A stretch of DNA of 64,000 nucleotides from Coniferiporia sulphurascens (taxonomy: Eukaryota > Basidiomycota > Agaricomycetes > Hymenochaetales > Hymenochaetaceae), in contig NBBA01000005.1 of NCBI GenBank assembly GCA_002794785.1, positions 62,001-126,000 of the forward strand, read 5' to 3'. The notes beneath the pieces were generated by a model. It ran no database searches and was not told the origin of the DNA. It was given only the letters and a program-made list of their open reading frames with translations. A program made the position numbers and the translations under genes. Below, in pieces: positions 45,876 to 57,733 of this stretch. Each line of letters begins with the position of its first letter. Position 1 is the stretch's first letter.

Positions 45876-46832
45876 GGTTAGAGGAGATAGTTGGGCCTTC
45901 CAGCTCACACTTTTGACCGACCCCTTGTATAGGCAGTTCCCTTGTACACAGTAGCAATGCCGATCGCGCTATACGAGGACGTATGTGATCGGCACATCCA
46001 TGCCGTTATACGAGGACGTATGAGATCGGCACATCCATGCCGCTATACCAAGATGTCCGTATACTGATAAAGTGGTGTTTCACGGGCGTCATTTATTGAC
46101 CGTGGATTCTTTACAGCCTATCAGGGTTTGAGATATTCATGAAAGACGCCCGGGACAGCAAATGAGAGCGTGAGCCTGCACGTTATGCCACATCCCAAGA
46201 ACAAGCTCGGCCAGATCTCCGTGATTCCACGGCTGTAGCAAATTTTCCTGAACCGTTGAGGCGAGTCATTAATCATAGCTGTATTGATTAAAGTCGTGGA
46301 AACTAGAGTTTCTGTGGAGCGCGATTTACAGCGACAGGTCACAGTTTGCGGGTCAGATATATTTTGAGCTCGGAGGATTAGTATTTTACTGTTTTCGAGC
46401 GAGGTTTTAATTGATGCCAGTGCTAGATTATGCAATCGTTCTTTTTGTCGGCTGCAAACGAGAGCGGAATGGAAGAACCGGTAATTCTCACGCGACGCTG
46501 CGTTCTTCTAGTTTATCGAATGTCCGTCGTTGTATTGTAGTGCCAGAATCAAGATGCTTCATCAGAATATCTTCTTCTTTCGAGTCCTTAGCTCACGGGG
46601 ATGGACGGATAGTTCAGAGAGAGTTGAAGGTCACGAGACTCGATGGATGGAGACGCGTCAAATTAAAAGCCAAACAACCATAAGCAACGCCACAGCTTGC
46701 TCTGAGCCTCTGACTCTTAGGTCTCAGACTCGAATGTTTTATTCACATTTGTTCATAGAGCGTATATCAACCGAGATCTCAACATTGTTATCAAATTTCA
46801 AAGGTAAAATTCTCTTCAAATTTACCCACAAC
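45876..46832. other. Spacer between the two aldo-keto reductases
   Basis: About 950 bp: promoter of copy 1 with a short tandem repeat (45957-46049), then sequence with no gene, then the 3' flank of copy 2. Confidence 0.5.
45957..46049. repeat. Tandem promoter repeat upstream of aldo-keto reductase 1
   Basis: Two and a third copies of a unit starting ATGCCG and ending GATCGGCACATCC: 45957-45999 (43 bp), 46000-46036 (37 bp) and a partial 46037-46049. Each carries TATACGAGGACGTATG. The unit's ends GCCGATC/GATCGGC can pair. A single related copy stands before copy 2. Confidence 0.8.
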
Positions 46833-48162
46833 TTACTCGCCCTTCCACTTCTCCAACGGGAGACTGTCCACTGCATGCATATACTGCACTGGAAGGCGTT
46901 CTCCTCGGACATCTGCTGCCTCGGAGAGAGCACGGATGGCGCGCACATCTTCCGGCAATAATACCAGCTCGGCTGCGTGGGAATTTTCTTCAACACGTGT
47001 TGCTGAGCGACAGCCTGGAATTGGGACAACTGCATATACGGAAGCGAGTAAGTTTATCGAATGAAAAGATGCCTTGTTAAAAGTCAGTCAACGAAGGTAG
47101 GGAAGCTCACCGTTTTCATACTCGGCGAGAAGCCAAGCGAGAGCTATTTGGCTTGAAGTAGCCCCATACTTGTCGCCGACAAGCTTGAACTTATCTGCCA
47201 GCTCGAGGTTCTTTGCGAAGTTCTCCTCTGAGAAGCGAGGCAATAGGAGACGGAGATCGTTTTCTTCGAAGTCAGCGCGTGAGCGTAGCCTAGATATCGT
47301 AGAAAGAGCAAGATAAATTCAGTTGACTAACATGTGGAGATGCTGAAGTAGGGGAGTCGAGAAAAAGGGCGACTTACACCCCACTGACCAGTCCGCGCCC
47401 GAGCGGGCTATACGCTACAACTGCAACGCCTACATCCTTCGCCGCTTGTATGAACCCGTTCTTCTCCATTTCTAGTTCAAACGGGCTCAATTCCATCTGG
47501 CATGCAATGACGCGCTCCCCAATGCCCGGGACGGCTCGAGCGCGTATGAGCGTCTCCACACTGCATTCGCTCAGACCGAGCCAGCGGATTGTCCCATTTT
47601 CGACAGGCTCTCGTAGCGTCTCGAGTACGACCTCTATGGGTACGGAAGCATCGACGCGGTGCTGATAGTATAAGTCGATGTATGATGTCCCGAGCTGCGC
47701 GAGGGAGCGCGCTAGGGATTTCTTGATGTGCGAAGGTGAGGAGATCGCACCGGTACCCAGTCCTTTGTCCGGGTCGAACGAGCCAAACTTCGTCGCAAGG
47801 AAGATGTCCGTGCGTCGACCTGTCTTGGCGAACCACTCGCCGATGAGTTGCTCCGCTTCGGTAGAAGGATAAATCAGCAAACTTAATTGCGTAATTTAAA
47901 AGGTATTTGTGGTAGTATGTATAACTCACAAGTTCCATAAACGTCTGCAGTGTCCCAGAAGGTCATACCGCGGTCCGCAGCGTAAGTGAGTGCTTTAACT
48001 GCAGCGCCTTTGTCTGTCTTGCCGTACCACGCTCCCATCGCTGCTAATAATCAGCAAACACTGTCACCAGTTATTTTAAGAATACTTACCCATTGCTCCA
48101 AGGCCGATGGCACTCACGGTAGGACCGTTGCGTCCAAGTTGTCTAGTGGGAACCTTGTTCAT
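46833..48162 (-). CDS. Aldo-keto reductase, copy 2
   Basis: Paralogue of the gene at 44540-45875 and almost certainly its tandem duplicate. Exons (minus) 48090-48162, 47930-48040, 47378-47855, 47111-47289, 46833-47029, with lengths 73, 111, 478, 179 and 197 nt identical to copy 1; 345 residues. It keeps the tetrad (FWDTADVYG, LATKFG, DLYYQHRVD) and the motifs GTIRWLGLSECSV, QMELSPFE and VPIPGCRSATRVEEN. The two proteins differ mainly in helices around residues 95-130 and 180-190 and near the C-terminus. Substrate unknown; no sign of decay. Confidence 0.95.
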
Positions 48163-49436
48163 GATAGTCGGGCTTTTTGCTTCAGATGCCTGGGCTGCCT
48201 GGTTCGTATCGTTGGTCCCGCACTTATGTAGGAGCTCTTGTCATATGAAATTTCAATGACTATCAATGCCGACCGCGCCCATAGGGACGTCATCAATCCG
48301 GCGCACAGTGACTTCGGCGCTTATCATCAATTGATACGTGCGGTTTTGGCTGTTATTGCGTTACGCGTCCCATGCCGCCGCGGTGCAGTGGAAGCTTGCG
48401 AAGGAGGCACAATTTCTCGGGCACCGACGGGGTATCCTAGAATCCATATCTGGCTGGGAAGGTTCTTGAGAGACGCCTCGCGTGTTACTCCGCGTCATGG
48501 GATTTAGTCGAGCCAACAAATGAGAATTGGAGGGCACGTACACTTTATTGCACTCATGCCAATGCTCGGTCAGATCCCTTGACGGATTCAGTTGTAGCAG
48601 ATGGTCCTGTGTCGATACTTGCGTCCAGCCACATCAATTTGGGAGCGGGGTTTCCGCATTGCGGAGAATCGCGTATATAGACGAAAATGATTCGCACGTA
48701 GAAAAGAAAAAAGAGAAATTTGTCTTGTTTTCAGGCAAGATATCTGCTATATCCCCAGCTATGCGGTTAGTCGGTTTGTACCCTGTTGACTTCAGCCGAT
48801 CGGGGAACGAAGAGTTATTATCTCTCTATAGCACGGCATTACCTAGCTAATTGCTAGTGTTCATTGTTAGCCGAGACTCAGATGCATAGCACACCCTGGT
48901 TTTGGGAATAGTTTTAACTTTTGAAACTCGAGTGCTCACTGGCACTGGCAGTAGAAGTTGAGAGTTTCGGCGGAGGTCACGAGATCCTATGGCAGAGATG
49001 TGTCACCTCGACACGTAAGCAACCACATAGCTGCAAACAAACAAAAATCAGCATCACACTTATTTCTGACCGTCAGTGGCACGAGAAAAAGGAGATACCT
49101 CTTACTCAAAATACAAAACGTGCTTTGGCTCCAAATATAACTATTATTCTGCTAAAAATAGTGGATCGGGAGACATGAAGACGTATCAGAATATGTGTCG
49201 TCAGTGTTTGTAAATGCCCGTTAGCGTCGGGAAATGAGGTGACCGATCCATGTTATGTTTTCCCTGGATGTATTCCCAATGGACCAAGCTGGGCTCATGT
49301 TTTTTAACATCAGTGAAACATTAATCTATCAGATACAATCGAAGTACCATTTACTACATCGCACAAAATTATACTATATATTTACCGCAGTCCGACGTCT
49401 GTTAATGAGGAAGCATAAAATTAAATCGAGAAAGAT
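48163..49436. other. Intergenic, aldo-keto reductase 2 promoter and GNAT 3' flank
   Basis: 1.3 kb, no gene seen. A copy of the shared promoter element lies at 48264-48294. The rest is AT-rich with short frames. Confidence 0.45.
48264..48294 (-). promoter_or_regulatory. Shared upstream element, single copy before aldo-keto reductase 2
   Basis: CAATGCCGACCGCGCC...GGGACGTCATC, matching CAATGCCGATCGCGCT...AGGACGTATG before copy 1. The ACGTCA part resembles a bZIP (CRE-like) site. It lies about 100 bp from the ATG, against about 80 bp in copy 1. Confidence 0.4.
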
Positions 49437-49949
49437 CTAAACACCGCTCATTACACGTTGTACGCGAAAGTGATTCAGTGCCACATCCACAAGAAGGTGG
49501 TCGTAGCCATATTCCTTGTACCTATCCAATACATTGACATGGAATTGGACAGTCTGGGCGGCCGCGATTCTAGGAATCTTATAAATGAGGTCCACGAAGT
49601 ACCGATCGAGCGGTGTGCCGGTGAGGTTTCGCGGATACTTTGTCCTAAGGAAAGGGTGCCACATTGCGGCGACCTCGCGCTCGAACTGCGTCGTGCGGGT
49701 CGTGCCAACGACATAGCCTACAATCTGCTTCCTTTCCTGCTTCTCGAATTCCATGGTCTCGACGAGAACGAAACCAAAGCCTGAGGGTAGGTACAGATAG
49801 GGCAGTGCGCGCACTTGAGAGGGGAGCTCAGGATGTTGTACCAGCGTCTCTGCGGATCGGCCCTGGTTGGCGGTGAGGAGGCATATGCGCGCAATTGACG
49901 TGCTGTCCGCGATAGATGCAGGCCTGACTGATATTCTCGAGGTGTGCAT
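49437..49949 (-). pseudogene. GNAT-family acetyltransferase, shortened and probably degenerate
   Basis: Intronless frame of 170 residues. The N-terminal half looks like basidiomycete GNAT proteins: SVRPASIADSTSIARICLLT, LPYLYLPSGFGFVLV, IVGYVVGTTRTTQFEREVA and MWHPFLRTKYP. The later part FHVNVLDRYKEYGYDHLLVD aligns with the acetyl-CoA loop, where the family has a Q/R-x-x-G-x-G/A pattern; here the last Gly is Asp. The frame then stops at VQRVMSGV, where relatives continue for about 40-50 residues (GV-LG...FY...GF). No continuation exists in other frames downstream. Truncated, and perhaps inactive. Confidence 0.6.
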
Positions 49950-51940
49950 TCTGGCGACGCTCGTTAGGAGCTAGAGGAGAGGGCGGGATTTCGCATAGGA
50001 GGGTCCTGTTCTCCGACGTTGGGCGTATGTGCTTTGCCAGCTTGGGAACGCCGGTTACTTGAGAAGGCTTTCAGTTAAAGGCATATCGCCCAGTACACTG
50101 CCACATGGCCATTCGGCGTTTATCCCAGTATAGTTTTTGTTTATTAATTTGTACTGGAAAAGGTGCTTGTGTTTTTCTCGACATTGGTATTTCGACGTTC
50201 CGAGCTTGAAGTTGAACGCGGGGACGAGCTGTGGCACTGGCACGGTCTTAAGTCCGAGAAAGCTTAGCCTCTAATGAAGTTCTTATTAATGAATTCGAAG
50301 TGTCAATAGCCTGCGGACTTACTGTACGTCAACAGGGCTGAGCTTTGGAAAAATACATTCTCATCGGCGGTGTATGATTTGAGCAATGAATCAACTCCAA
50401 TCCCGACTCGGAGTCCCTGACAACCAAAAAGATGAGCGCGATATTTCGTCTAGTGAGATTTGCAATTCCAGATGCGGCGTGAGACAATTTGATATTGTAA
50501 GCGGTGGCGTATCTCCGAGTCCCGGCTATTCACCTCGTAGTTGTTCAAAATCCGATTCGAATCGGCTGAATTCAACAAGACGGCAGCCTCGTAATGCCAT
50601 TGAGCGGCGGTAGACTTAAAGGCTTTATTCAACTAGGACAGGGCTTTAGATCGGGTCTTTTACTCCGGGGGACTAGGGTGTCGAACTCGCTGGCGACAGT
50701 CTCGATGCACTACGAACTTGTCACTATGCTTCCGCCGACCGAGCTGCTATGGACCTCTGTGTAGCCACATGTCGTGGCCTGCTGACGCCAGAGCACCCAC
50801 GGAATGGTCCTCTCATAGGACGACCTCAATTTACCTTACGTCACCTGCGGTGAAGTGCTTAGAGAGACCCGAGATCGGGCTACAGCTAACGTTGTGTCGT
50901 GGATCGTCGCCGAGTACAGGTAAGCATTGGCATTGCGCTGTCGCGCAGGTCAGAGGCGAGGTCGCTAACCAACCTGACAGTCAGGTACAGTACGTCGCGG
51001 ATGTGGGGACAGAGTCCAGACGTCTTGGTCTGTCCCGGCTACCGAGGCGAGGCCGCAGTGTCCGTACCCTGTGACTCCACGCTTCTACACAGGCAGCAGG
51101 CAGCAGGCAGCAGGCGACAAGGGAAGCCAGTTAGAACGGTTCCTGAGAGGGACTGGGCCTATCCCTTCAGGTACAGTTCGCAGTTCATCTATTTAATCCT
51201 TCCGCGGCCGTTTCCTTTGAACCCACTCGCGCTTTACCGGGCTTTCCATTCGTTCGCAGCCCAGTTATCAAAATGGAAGTCGTTAATGCAGCCCCGAAGT
51301 GTAAAGCTATTTGCTAACCTCGTAATTCAGTTCATCGTTCCTGATTACGGACTTCAGCTGCATCCTCAAGCTGTAAGGGGATAATCAAGGACTCCAACCT
51401 TTCTTACCTGAACGGGGGTTGCTTCCATACGGATATCGAAGTTGTTGAATGAATCGATAGCAAAACGACGCTGGACAAATTTATCCTTCCCTCTTTCTGA
51501 ACTTTTTTTACCTTGTGACCTGCGCATGTGCCGGAAGGATGACAGTAGGTAAGAACGATTGTTATTGTGACCATTGGTCCAGGTCAAAAATAATATCCTA
51601 TTACTGTGTGCAAGTTACAAGAAGAAAAAAAATCAACTAACTATAAACTGTGTGCCATACCAATAGGAGCCCGAGAATTAACTTAAAATACGTGAGAGTA
51701 AATGTGATGTGTAAGTAAAAGGTAAATGCGCTAGGGACTGACAATGCATGGGACTGGAGTGGAAGTATGGGAGATTAAGAGGGGAGAAAGTTGCCACGGA
51801 GAATTCCACGACTCGCGGCCCGAAACATGACAATCTTGGATGTATCGATGAAAAACGAAACGAAACTACTGCGGAGGAAGAGGGCGGTGGGTAGAGGAAA
51901 CGCGTGTTTGACTGTAGTAAATAGCCGAAGCAACACGCCC
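49950..51940. other. 2-kb tract without recognisable genes
   Basis: Between the GNAT relic and the uncharacterised gene at 51941. Short frames only. A small GGCAGCA tandem (three copies) lies near 51093-51114. Confidence 0.45.
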
Positions 51941-53127
51941 TCACCGCGCGGGCCAAAGCATGGCCTCAGCGTTCGGCTTGTCAGGCGAGCCAGGCTCGTT
52001 GACAATCGGCATCCCATCTGGGTCGTACTCTGCGCCAGGCTCCTCTGGCTCCTGCTCCTGTTCCTGCTCGGCGTATCCATACGAATATTCCGCCTCGTCC
52101 TCTGCAGACACGCCTTCCCAGCCCTGCGCCGAAGAGTCATTCCCCGCTCGAGCTCCACCGGTCGCAGATAAACTAAAAAACGTCCGTGAACCATGCGTCT
52201 GCGCTGCCGCGCGTTCTGGGAAATCAAAGCCTGGAGAGGAGGTGACGGCGTTGCAGAAGAAAGTGTAGATATAGTGCGTGTTTGGTACTGTGACTTGGCG
52301 CGAAGTGCGGGATGAGCGTGGCTGGTCCTGTGTAACGGAGGGTGTGGCTGTCGCGGCTTGACATGGCATGTATACATTTCCAAGAGCATTACCACTATAC
52401 CAAAAAAATATAAGCACCGCAGTCAATTAGTAATAATGAAGAAACCGAGGACTCACCAACTTGAACACCCGACGCCATACCAGCGACATCCACAAGCGAA
52501 CTGTTTCGGCTGCCCCCCGCGCTCAAAGTAGATTTTGTCTAGCTGTACGACAACGTCCGTCGCCTTGCCGCGCGCGTACCATGTACCACTTTTCGTCCGC
52601 GGTGCCCCAGTGGCGTGGATAAGTACTCCGCACCCCGTAGACTTGCGAAAACACCGGGAAGTGCGTGGGGGTGGCGACGATTCGTATAGCGTTGGGAACG
52701 GGCTTGGAACGTACGGCTCGTCGTCTCCGAGTTCGCAACTCTCGAAGCCACAATACAACGCATAGCCCGATCCATGCCGGCCGTCTGCCTCGTCCTCCGC
52801 CTTTGCCGGATCAGGGACGTCTGCCCATGGTGGGTACGCGGGCAGGATCGCGTTTGTCGTACTCGTGTCCGTCCACTGCGATAGCTGTGCGGCAGCCTGC
52901 GAAGGGGGCGGCCAAGTCCACTGGTAGTCGCTGCCATTGAACGACGTCTCCCCCGATGCCCCAGCCGCAGATGAGGTTGACTGGCGGTTGGCTCGATGTG
53001 CGCCGGTTATGGCGCCTCTCCTGCGTAGTCTACTTGCCTCGGCGGTCCGCACAAGTTCAGATACGCCCATGGACTCTTCCTCCTCGACCATGGATGCAGC
53101 GGTGTTTGTGTAGGTTGAGGTGGACAT
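51941..53127 (-). CDS. Uncharacterised fungal protein with a C-rich CxC/CxxC motif
   Basis: Two exons (minus) 52457-53127 and 51941-52394; 1125 nt, 374 residues. The N-terminal 90 residues are polar and contain MVEEEESMGVSELVRTAEASR. A middle region ends in a cluster of cysteines, FACGCRWYGVGCSSCGNALG, that crosses the intron; the second exon completes the CxxC pair, supporting the splice. Together with CGVLIHATGAPRTKSGTWYA these could bind zinc (inference). The C-terminus is acidic and Glu/Gln-rich (YAEQEQEQEPEEPGAEYDPDG). I recall similar basidiomycete proteins with C-x-C...C-x-x-C-GN-LG as hypothetical, but cannot name a family. Confidence 0.7.
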
Positions 53128-53881
53128 TAAAGGGGTGCAGTCTGGGAGAAAGGTGTCTAGAAAGGCGAGTAGTAGAGACGTTTAGGTGCCGCCACCACGA
53201 GGCTGGGTCAAGTCCAGGGGAGAAGCAGATGGCGAAAGATACGATAGAAATCAGCAAGTAGGCGGTTCAAATCGCTCAATGGCGAAAAGGGGTTCCAACT
53301 CGTCGTGGTCGTGGTGAGAGTCTCGGGTGAGCGTACTTGGGGGAGCGCTTGCTGCGAAATCCGCCACACCGTTAATATTTACCATATTTAGAAAAATTCA
53401 TGCCGTAAGCAACCAACTTTCAAAACAACGGGTGCATTTCTTCGGAGTAAGAAAAACTCTGGCGAGAGCCGCAAGACAAAACAAAAGAGCAATTAAGCGA
53501 ATATGTTACAGGCACAGAGGCCATCTATCAACATCAAGTACACAAATTATATACGAATGAAACAATATCGGAGGATATCGCAAGAACGTTGAAGCCGCCT
53601 CTTCACGGGCTGACTAGGACTTTGAAGTCGCTGTAACAGATTAAGCAAAGATGTTGCGAGGAAGAAAGATTAGAGAGAGAAATTTAATGACAATAAACAT
53701 GCATTTCTTAATCGGCATCCCACTTTTCCCCGAACATACCGGCGTATACGGGTCATTAATATCTGCCGTGCTGCACATGTCGTCGAATGTTCGGAAGCAA
53801 AAATCTGTAAGGGAGGGGTCGAAAGTTCTCATTTCAAATACATACGTGTTATAAATCCTGAGTAGATTAACCACTTTCAGT
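53128..53881. other. Intergenic, no gene seen
   Basis: Promoter of the Cys-rich gene and 3' flank of the next minus-strand gene. Confidence 0.45.
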
Positions 53882-55178
53882 TCAGTCATTCTCGTTCTCT
53901 GCCGGTGCGCACAACTGTGCCAGTGTCCCCATCATCTTAAGATAAGTCGCCGGCGAAGACGACGCCCCCTTTCCCGCCGAATTGACAAAATTAGCAATCC
54001 TCCCCTCTTCTTTCCCCCTTTTGAAGTCCGACGCGTATTTTTCGACGGAAAGGCGCTTGAGACCCGTTAGTGTGGAGACCTCGTTCAGTATGCCCCCTTC
54101 GTTAAGAATCTCAGATTCGTGCAACAACCTGTATACTCCAAGGAATGTTTGCACACGTCCATTTGCTGTTAAGAGGGTGGGGTGGACAAAATAACGATAC
54201 GCCTTCTGAAGGAAAATTATGCGCGGGTCTGAAGGAGAAGTTGTGGTGCCTGGGTGAGAAAGATCAAGACCGATGCGCGGGGAGCTGTACACAATCGGTT
54301 TTCTTTTCTGCTCGGAGCTCCGCGGCACGAGGGCAATAGAACACTTCTTTTGCGGACCTGGTGTTGGGGAAGGGAAGGCGGACGTATCATATGCCAGCTT
54401 TTCGCTAACAAGCTCTAAGATGGATTTTGCGCCACAGACTCGAATTAGCTCATCAACGAGCAACGACGGACCCGAAATCACCACGTTGTTGGTAACCCGC
54501 CGAATGGATCGGAAGAGCACACCGCCACGAGGCCCCTCTACTTGCGCATCCCGAGTAAAATGGGCGGACAAAATTGGACCACCGATAGTGAGATCAAGAC
54601 CCTTGCGTGTTCCACCCCTGTAGCCTGTTGCCGATGTCGCCGACTTCATTGGGTCGAGGGACTTCTGGGGTGCACGATGAAAATACCTGATATAAATTTT
54701 AGGATAATAAGCTTTTCTTTCTCCTAATTTGTGGAGTCGGTATCAATTACCAATTTCCAGAAAGTCTTTGCTCCTGCGAGCCGTGAGTGAACGGGTCCTC
54801 ATGTATCCCTTCCTTGCGGAGGTAAAACTCGACCTCGAGGAGTTCGTATTCCATGCGCCGCGGCTCAGCGGACGACAGCTGCGTCGTGACCACCAATAGG
54901 TAATCATGCAAAAGTAATCGTGCTATCTGTTCAAAGCGAGAGTGGGCATCGGCGTGCGAGGAGACAGCCGTAAAGTCCAGGAGAGCAGGAAGGGCACCGG
55001 TAGCATCAGAACTGTCGAGCCTTGATTGAGAGCTCGTACCGGCCCGCGGTTCAGACTGAGGCTGCGAAGCTTCCGAGTCGGCGTCGTCCGGCTCTCCGAG
55101 ACGAAGTCGCTTTGCGCGACGGCCATGACGGTCTCCTGTGGCTGCTGACGAGGATAGAGGTTTTTTCCTTTCTGCCAT
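53882..55178 (-). CDS. Conserved-looking fungal protein with an HxDPFTH...WYFHR signature
   Basis: Exons (minus) 54751-55178 and 53882-54686; 1233 nt, 410 residues. A basic, serine-rich start (GDRHGRRAKRLRLGEP) could be a nuclear signal. The middle reads MEYELLEVEFYLRKEGIHED then PFTHGSQEQ, and across the intron WYFHRAPQ, GYRGGTRKGLDLTIGG and GVLFRSIRR; the intron falls inside the NW|YFHR motif and the join is needed to keep it. Such PFTH/YFHR/RGGTRKGLDLT patterns recur in fungal proteins of unknown function, some carrying a DNA-glycosylase-like label (recalled, unverified). I cannot assign an activity. The conserved His, Asp and Arg residues suggest an enzyme. Confidence 0.75.
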
Positions 55179-56007
55179 AGGCAGCTATGGACCGTCAGAC
55201 GCGTATGCTGGAGCAAGCCAGGCCCGCGTTCGAATGTTGGTGCAAACAAAGGCAGAGCTGCGGACAGAACGGATTTAGCGATGAGATACGCCTATGTAAA
55301 GACGTCAACATTACCAGCGTCTCTAAAAAGGAACCGTCATGTTCGTGGAAGCGGGGATGAAAGCAGATCGGTACTCATTGTGATTGGTTAAAAAGCTCAA
55401 GTTCAACTGCTGAAACGCGGTCAATCCCTCGGTAGTAAAACCTCGCCCCAAATGGAAATACGTAAAATTTAAGTACACCTACAGCTTGCGCATGATCGCC
55501 ACGAACGTGCGGGCCATGTTCTGACTCCCATGGTGATCATATTCATAATGGCCAGTCGACCCTCGCGCTTTTTTGGCTCGAGCCATCACTACGGGCAGCG
55601 AGCTGTCTATATTCTGAGATTTCCTCGAGCTGCGACGATCTAGACGACCTGGCTACTACTTAGGGCGTGTCGTCAATCTTGGATGGTTTCTGGGCTCCGT
55701 ATCTTCTGCATCCACATACGTTATTTACGGCGATAAATCATTTTTAACCCGGCACCACTGGTATTTGATTTGTTGGTTATCTTTCTGTTATCATAATCGT
55801 CGGTGCGTTTCTTCGTTTCTTCGAGTCTTGCCAAGCCCATCGGATCGAGATGTTTACGTTGAATAAACTTGGGCACCTTCTGCCTTCCATGACCGCTTAT
55901 ATACAGTGCACGTCAAGCCCTTTCACACAAACTGGAAGTCGGTACCCATTAAACGAGTAACGTTCGTCCTATCGCCTTCTAGACGCTCCGTTGTCGTGCC
56001 TACCCAT
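55179..56007. other. Divergent promoter region before the acid phosphatase
   Basis: 830 bp with no gene seen. TATATA occurs at 55898-55903, 105 bp before the phosphatase ATG. Confidence 0.45.
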
Positions 56008-57733
56008 ATGGATAGAATGTATAAAGTCCCGGGCATGAATGATGAAGGCGAAGACGAACCGCTCATAAGTTCAAGCCGGACGACTTCGTCCATAAGTCGC
56101 GCTGCCTGCAAAAGAACAGCATTGTTCGCGATGATCGCGGTTATTGCCCTGCTGATGCTGGGGCTTCTTTCCGGTGCCTCCATTCTAGCGGAAGCGAAAA
56201 GCTCAATTACGCTAGTAACGCCCAAGATCGACCTCCCGGACACCATTCAACACTCCTGGGCTCAATACTCTCCGTACTTCTCCGTTTCTGAGTATACGAG
56301 TCCGCCTGCAGGCTGCAAGATCACACAAGCTAACATTGTGAGTTGCGGTTGCAAAATAAGAAATATATATAATTAACGGATATCGCGCAGCTCCAGAGAC
56401 ATGGAGCACGTTATCCTACGTCTAACGCTGGAGCCATGATTCGGGCCGCCGTCGCAAAGCTCCAAGGGGCTTCGCCGTTAAAAGACCCACAGCTCGTTTT
56501 CATCAATAATTATACGTATGACTTAGGCAGCAACGACCTTGTGTCCTTTGGTGCCGCTCAGTAAGGCGCTTCACGTATCGTATTTTTGCTATCCTGCTAA
56601 TTCGTTGTAAAGGTCGTATGATTCTGGCCAGTTTGACTTCGTGAGATATAGAGATCTCGTCAACGAGAGTAATGTGCCGTTCGTTCGTGCATCCAGTTCA
56701 TCTCGTGTTGTTTTATCTGCAACGAATTGGACTGCGGGTGAGTGACTTTTTATAATCTTGACAATGGAAGATTCTTGATGTCTACGTAGGCTTTGCGCAT
56801 GCAAGTAACGGGAAGTCAGCTCCTTCATTAAATGTAGTCCTTCAGGAAGCGGTGCGACCCCACTTTAGATCGTGTCCTTCTTCCTGGCCTTATTCTATAC
56901 TAGCTTAACGACACACTCGACGATAACATGTGTCCAAACGCAGGGTCCGGCAACGATCAACCTAACGCGTGGCAAGCTGTATACACATTGCCCATCGCTG
57001 CGTGTCTGAACTCCCTTGCACCCGGCGCAAACCTGACCGCTAGTGACGTCTCCAGCCTAATCTCGTTGTGTCCATTTGACACACTCGCAAACGAAGTGCC
57101 GAGCCCATTCTGCGGTCTTTTCAATCAAACAGACTTCGAAGGCTATGAATACTTCGGCGACCTAGGCAAGTACTACGGAACTGGGTAAGCGGCTACCCCT
57201 TGCACCATGTTTGCGTGGATGAGTGAATGAGTAACCCCTGGTTTCATCTACATAGGTACGGTCAGGCACTTGGCCCCGTGCAGGGCGTGGGTTACATCAA
57301 CGAGCTCCTCGCACGCCTTACAGATACGCCGGTGCGTGACAACACCCAGACAAACCGTACGCTCGATGCGGACCCGACGACATTCCCGCTCGGGCGCACG
57401 GTATACGCCGATTTTTCGCACGACAACCAGATGATTGCGATATATAGCGCGATGGGACTGTTCCGCCCTTCCCGTCCGCTTGACCCCACGCAGCCTGACC
57501 CAAACAGCACGTATCTTGCGTCTCACCTTGTGCCGTTCTCCGCACGCATGATTGTGGAGCGCCTTGAGTGCACTGGGCAGACGTTTGTGCGCGTGCTTGT
57601 GGACGACGCGCTCCAGGACCTTGAGTTCTGTGATGCAGACAGTAATGGCCTATGCTCGCTTGATGCATTTGTGGCTAGTCAAGGGTATGCTACCAGCGAT
57701 GGCGATGGGGACTTCGAGAAGTGTTTCACGTGA
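56008..57733 (+). CDS. Membrane-anchored histidine acid phosphatase (phytase-like)
   Basis: Histidine-phosphatase-superfamily branch 2 enzyme, hydrolysing phosphomonoesters at acid pH. Exons 56008-56337, 56391-56560, 56613-56737, 56790-56851, 56904-57184, 57256-57733; 1446 nt, 481 residues. A helix at about residues 32-57 (TALFAMIAVIALLMLGLLSG) lies behind a polar N-terminus, so it looks like a type II membrane protein rather than having a cleaved signal. The catalytic motif LQRHGARYPT opens exon 2 and the proton donor FSHDNQM is in exon 6; the C-rich end (LECTGQTF, LEFCD, GLCSLDAF) is typical of fungal phytases and acid phosphatases. Start at ATG 56008; the frame upstream opens only with GTG. 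Several NxT/S sites suggest glycosylation. Phytate as substrate is unproven. Confidence 0.9.
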
